From contig DGTH01000128.1 in NCBI GenBank assembly GCA_002393705.1, forward strand, positions 1-6,318: 6,318 nucleotides of DNA. The letters are read 5' to 3'. The position numbers and the translations under genes are program-made. Numbering within the stretch: position 1 is the first letter of the stretch; every line of letters starts with the position of its first letter. This DNA is from Prevotella sp. UBA4341 (GTDB lineage Bacteria; Bacteroidota; Bacteroidia; Bacteroidales; Bacteroidaceae). Positions 5,728 through 6,318 of this stretch are shown piece by piece. Below the pieces are notes generated by a model. The model saw only the letters and a list, made by a program, of their open reading frames with translations. It was not told the DNA's origin and did no database searches.

Positions 5728-5816
5728 ATCGAGTAGGAGGTGAACACTAATCAGAGGTGTTCACCTCTTTTCGTGTTCACTTGTCCTCTCACACCACCGT
5801 ACTAGCGGTTCCGGCC
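5728..5816 (-). mobile_element. Probable relic of a bacterial group II intron 3' end (domains V and VI)
   Basis: Read on the minus strand, the segment has the order of a group II intron 3' end. GGAACCGC (5805-5812) is followed after TA by GTACGGTGGTGTGAGAGG (5785-5802), then a hairpin (5737-5767) ending in CCTCCTACTCGAT (5728-5740). In many bacterial introns of this type, a domain V pairing ACCGCCGTA with TACGGTGGT is followed by GTGAGAGG, a short domain VI and the end CTACTCGAT, whose A is the branch point. Here the apical part of domain V is missing, leaving a 5-bp stem with a loop of about seven bases where roughly 34 nt would be expected. No reverse-transcriptase ORF lies upstream, and I find no intron 5' end before the aldo/keto reductase gene. 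It therefore appears to be a degraded, immobile fragment. The match is from memory of intron 3' ends, not a covariance search. Confidence 0.5.
5735..5771 (+). terminator. Rho-independent terminator of the rmlA-wzc-HAD operon
   Basis: GAGGTGAACAC (5737-5747) and GTGTTCACCTC (5757-5767) form a perfect 11-bp stem with a 9-base loop. The stem extends by a G-U and an A-U pair into the following TTTT. A second copy of GTGTTCAC at 5773-5780 could compete for the left arm. The hairpin starts 10 bases after the HAD stop codon. On the minus strand it lacks a T-run, so it should work mainly for the plus-strand operon. It coincides with the domain VI-like hairpin of the suspected intron relic. Confidence 0.8.
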
Positions 5817-5931
5817 TACTCTGCTGCGGGCAGCTGTCACTCACTGTTGACATTTTCTGCATTCTAATCGTCTGTCCAATACTGCCGTCACCTACTAATA
5901 CTGATACTTTTTTACCATACCAAAAAACATA

Positions 5932-6318
5932 TTATGCCAACCCACGCCAGCCCATAAACATCTTAGTCACTTCACCATCGTGGTGGTCGAAGAACAGGCT
6001 CTGCCGGGTGTCGAGCGCTTCTATGCGAGCCATCTCGTCGGCAGAAAGTTCGAAGTCGAAGATGTTGATATTCTCAGCCATGCGCTCTTTGTGGGTTGAC
6101 TTCGGTATGATGACCACTCCACGTTGCAACAGGAAGCGGAGACCGATTTGTGCCACGCTCTTGCGGTGACTTTTGCCGATTTCAGTCAGCACCTCATTAG
6201 TGAAGAATCCATTGCGCCCCTCGGCCAACGGTCCCCACGACATAATCTGGCATCCGAACTCCTCCATGTATTTCTGTGGCTGTTTCTGCTGACAGAACAC
6301 ATGCGTTTCCACCTGGTT
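5932..6318 (-). CDS. Aldo/keto reductase, C-terminal part (5' end lies outside the window)
   Basis: These enzymes are cytoplasmic NAD(P)H-dependent oxidoreductases with a TIM-barrel fold that reduce aldehydes and ketones. The visible 128 residues begin with NQVETHVFCQQ, the conserved strand leading into the substrate pocket, and the frame stays open to the window edge, so the gene starts outside. Next come MSWGPLAEGR and the cofactor-binding block IPKSTHKERMAEN, with the Lys, Ser and Arg that usually bind the 2'-phosphate of NADPH. NIFDFELSADEMARIEALD, the standard C-terminal helix, follows. The catalytic Asp, Tyr, Lys and His lie upstream, beyond the window. The family resembles the AKR5 (2,5-diketo-gluconate reductase-like) group, and the substrate cannot be told. 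The gene converges on the polysaccharide operon. No clear terminator follows its stop on the minus strand. Confidence 0.9.
   Translation of the reverse strand, partial: NQVETHVFCQQKQPQKYMEEFGCQIMSWGPLAEGRNGFFTNEVLTEIGKSHRKSVAQIGLRFLLQRGVVIIPKSTHKERMAENINIFDFELSADEMARIEALDTRQSLFFDHHDGEVTKMFMGWRGLA

Noticed and set aside
6310..6312. GTG as the start codon of the aldo/keto reductase
   Set aside because: It falls inside the conserved NQVETH motif and the frame stays open to the window edge, so the true start lies outside.

Overview
The window looks like chromosomal DNA of a Bacteroidales bacterium, probably Prevotella or a close relative. Three copies of the Bacteroidetes -7 box (TACCTTTG, fitting TAnnTTTG) lie just upstream of genes. 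Most starts have A/T-rich leaders with poor Shine-Dalgarno sequences. The protein families also fit: ZapA beside RNase Y, a Bacteroidetes-type tyrosine-kinase polysaccharide co-polymerase, and a small HAD hydrolase. No genus-specific marker was available, so the genus is an inference.

Left third (1-1704, all minus strand). Reading leftward, the genes are an uncharacterised helical 214-residue protein, a 98-residue coiled-coil protein, zapA (FtsZ-ring regulator) and the start of rny (RNase Y), which leaves the window at base 1. The coiled-coil gene, zapA and rny are 11 and 20 bp apart and look like one operon with its own promoter at 1002-1009. The -33 region of that promoter lies in a short heptanucleotide tandem repeat.

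Middle (1705-5771, plus strand). A divergent intergenic region holds two -7 boxes that form a perfect 12-bp inverted repeat. It drives the 214-residue gene leftward and a surface-polysaccharide operon rightward: rmlA (dTDP-glucose synthesis), a wzc-like gene (chain-length/export co-polymerase with a BY-kinase domain and an unusually Tyr/Gly-rich tail), and a HAD-family hydrolase whose ATG overlaps the wzc stop codon (TAATG). A strong hairpin with a T-run ends the operon. rmlA supplies a nucleotide sugar, the Wzc-like protein controls polymer length and export by cycles of tyrosine phosphorylation, and the coupled HAD enzyme could be a sugar-phosphate phosphatase or a regulator of that system.

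Right end (5725-6318). Read on the minus strand, the segment just after the HAD gene resembles the 3' end (domains V and VI) of a bacterial group II intron. Domain V appears internally deleted and there is no reverse-transcriptase gene, so it is probably a relic. Its domain VI hairpin doubles as the operon's terminator on the plus strand. The window ends in the C-terminal part of an aldo/keto reductase on the minus strand. No CRISPR array, tRNA, rRNA or intact mobile element is visible. The window is mostly ordinary core and capsule-type sequence. The points most worth a second look are the intron relic acting as terminator, the wzc-HAD coupling, and the Tyr-rich tail.
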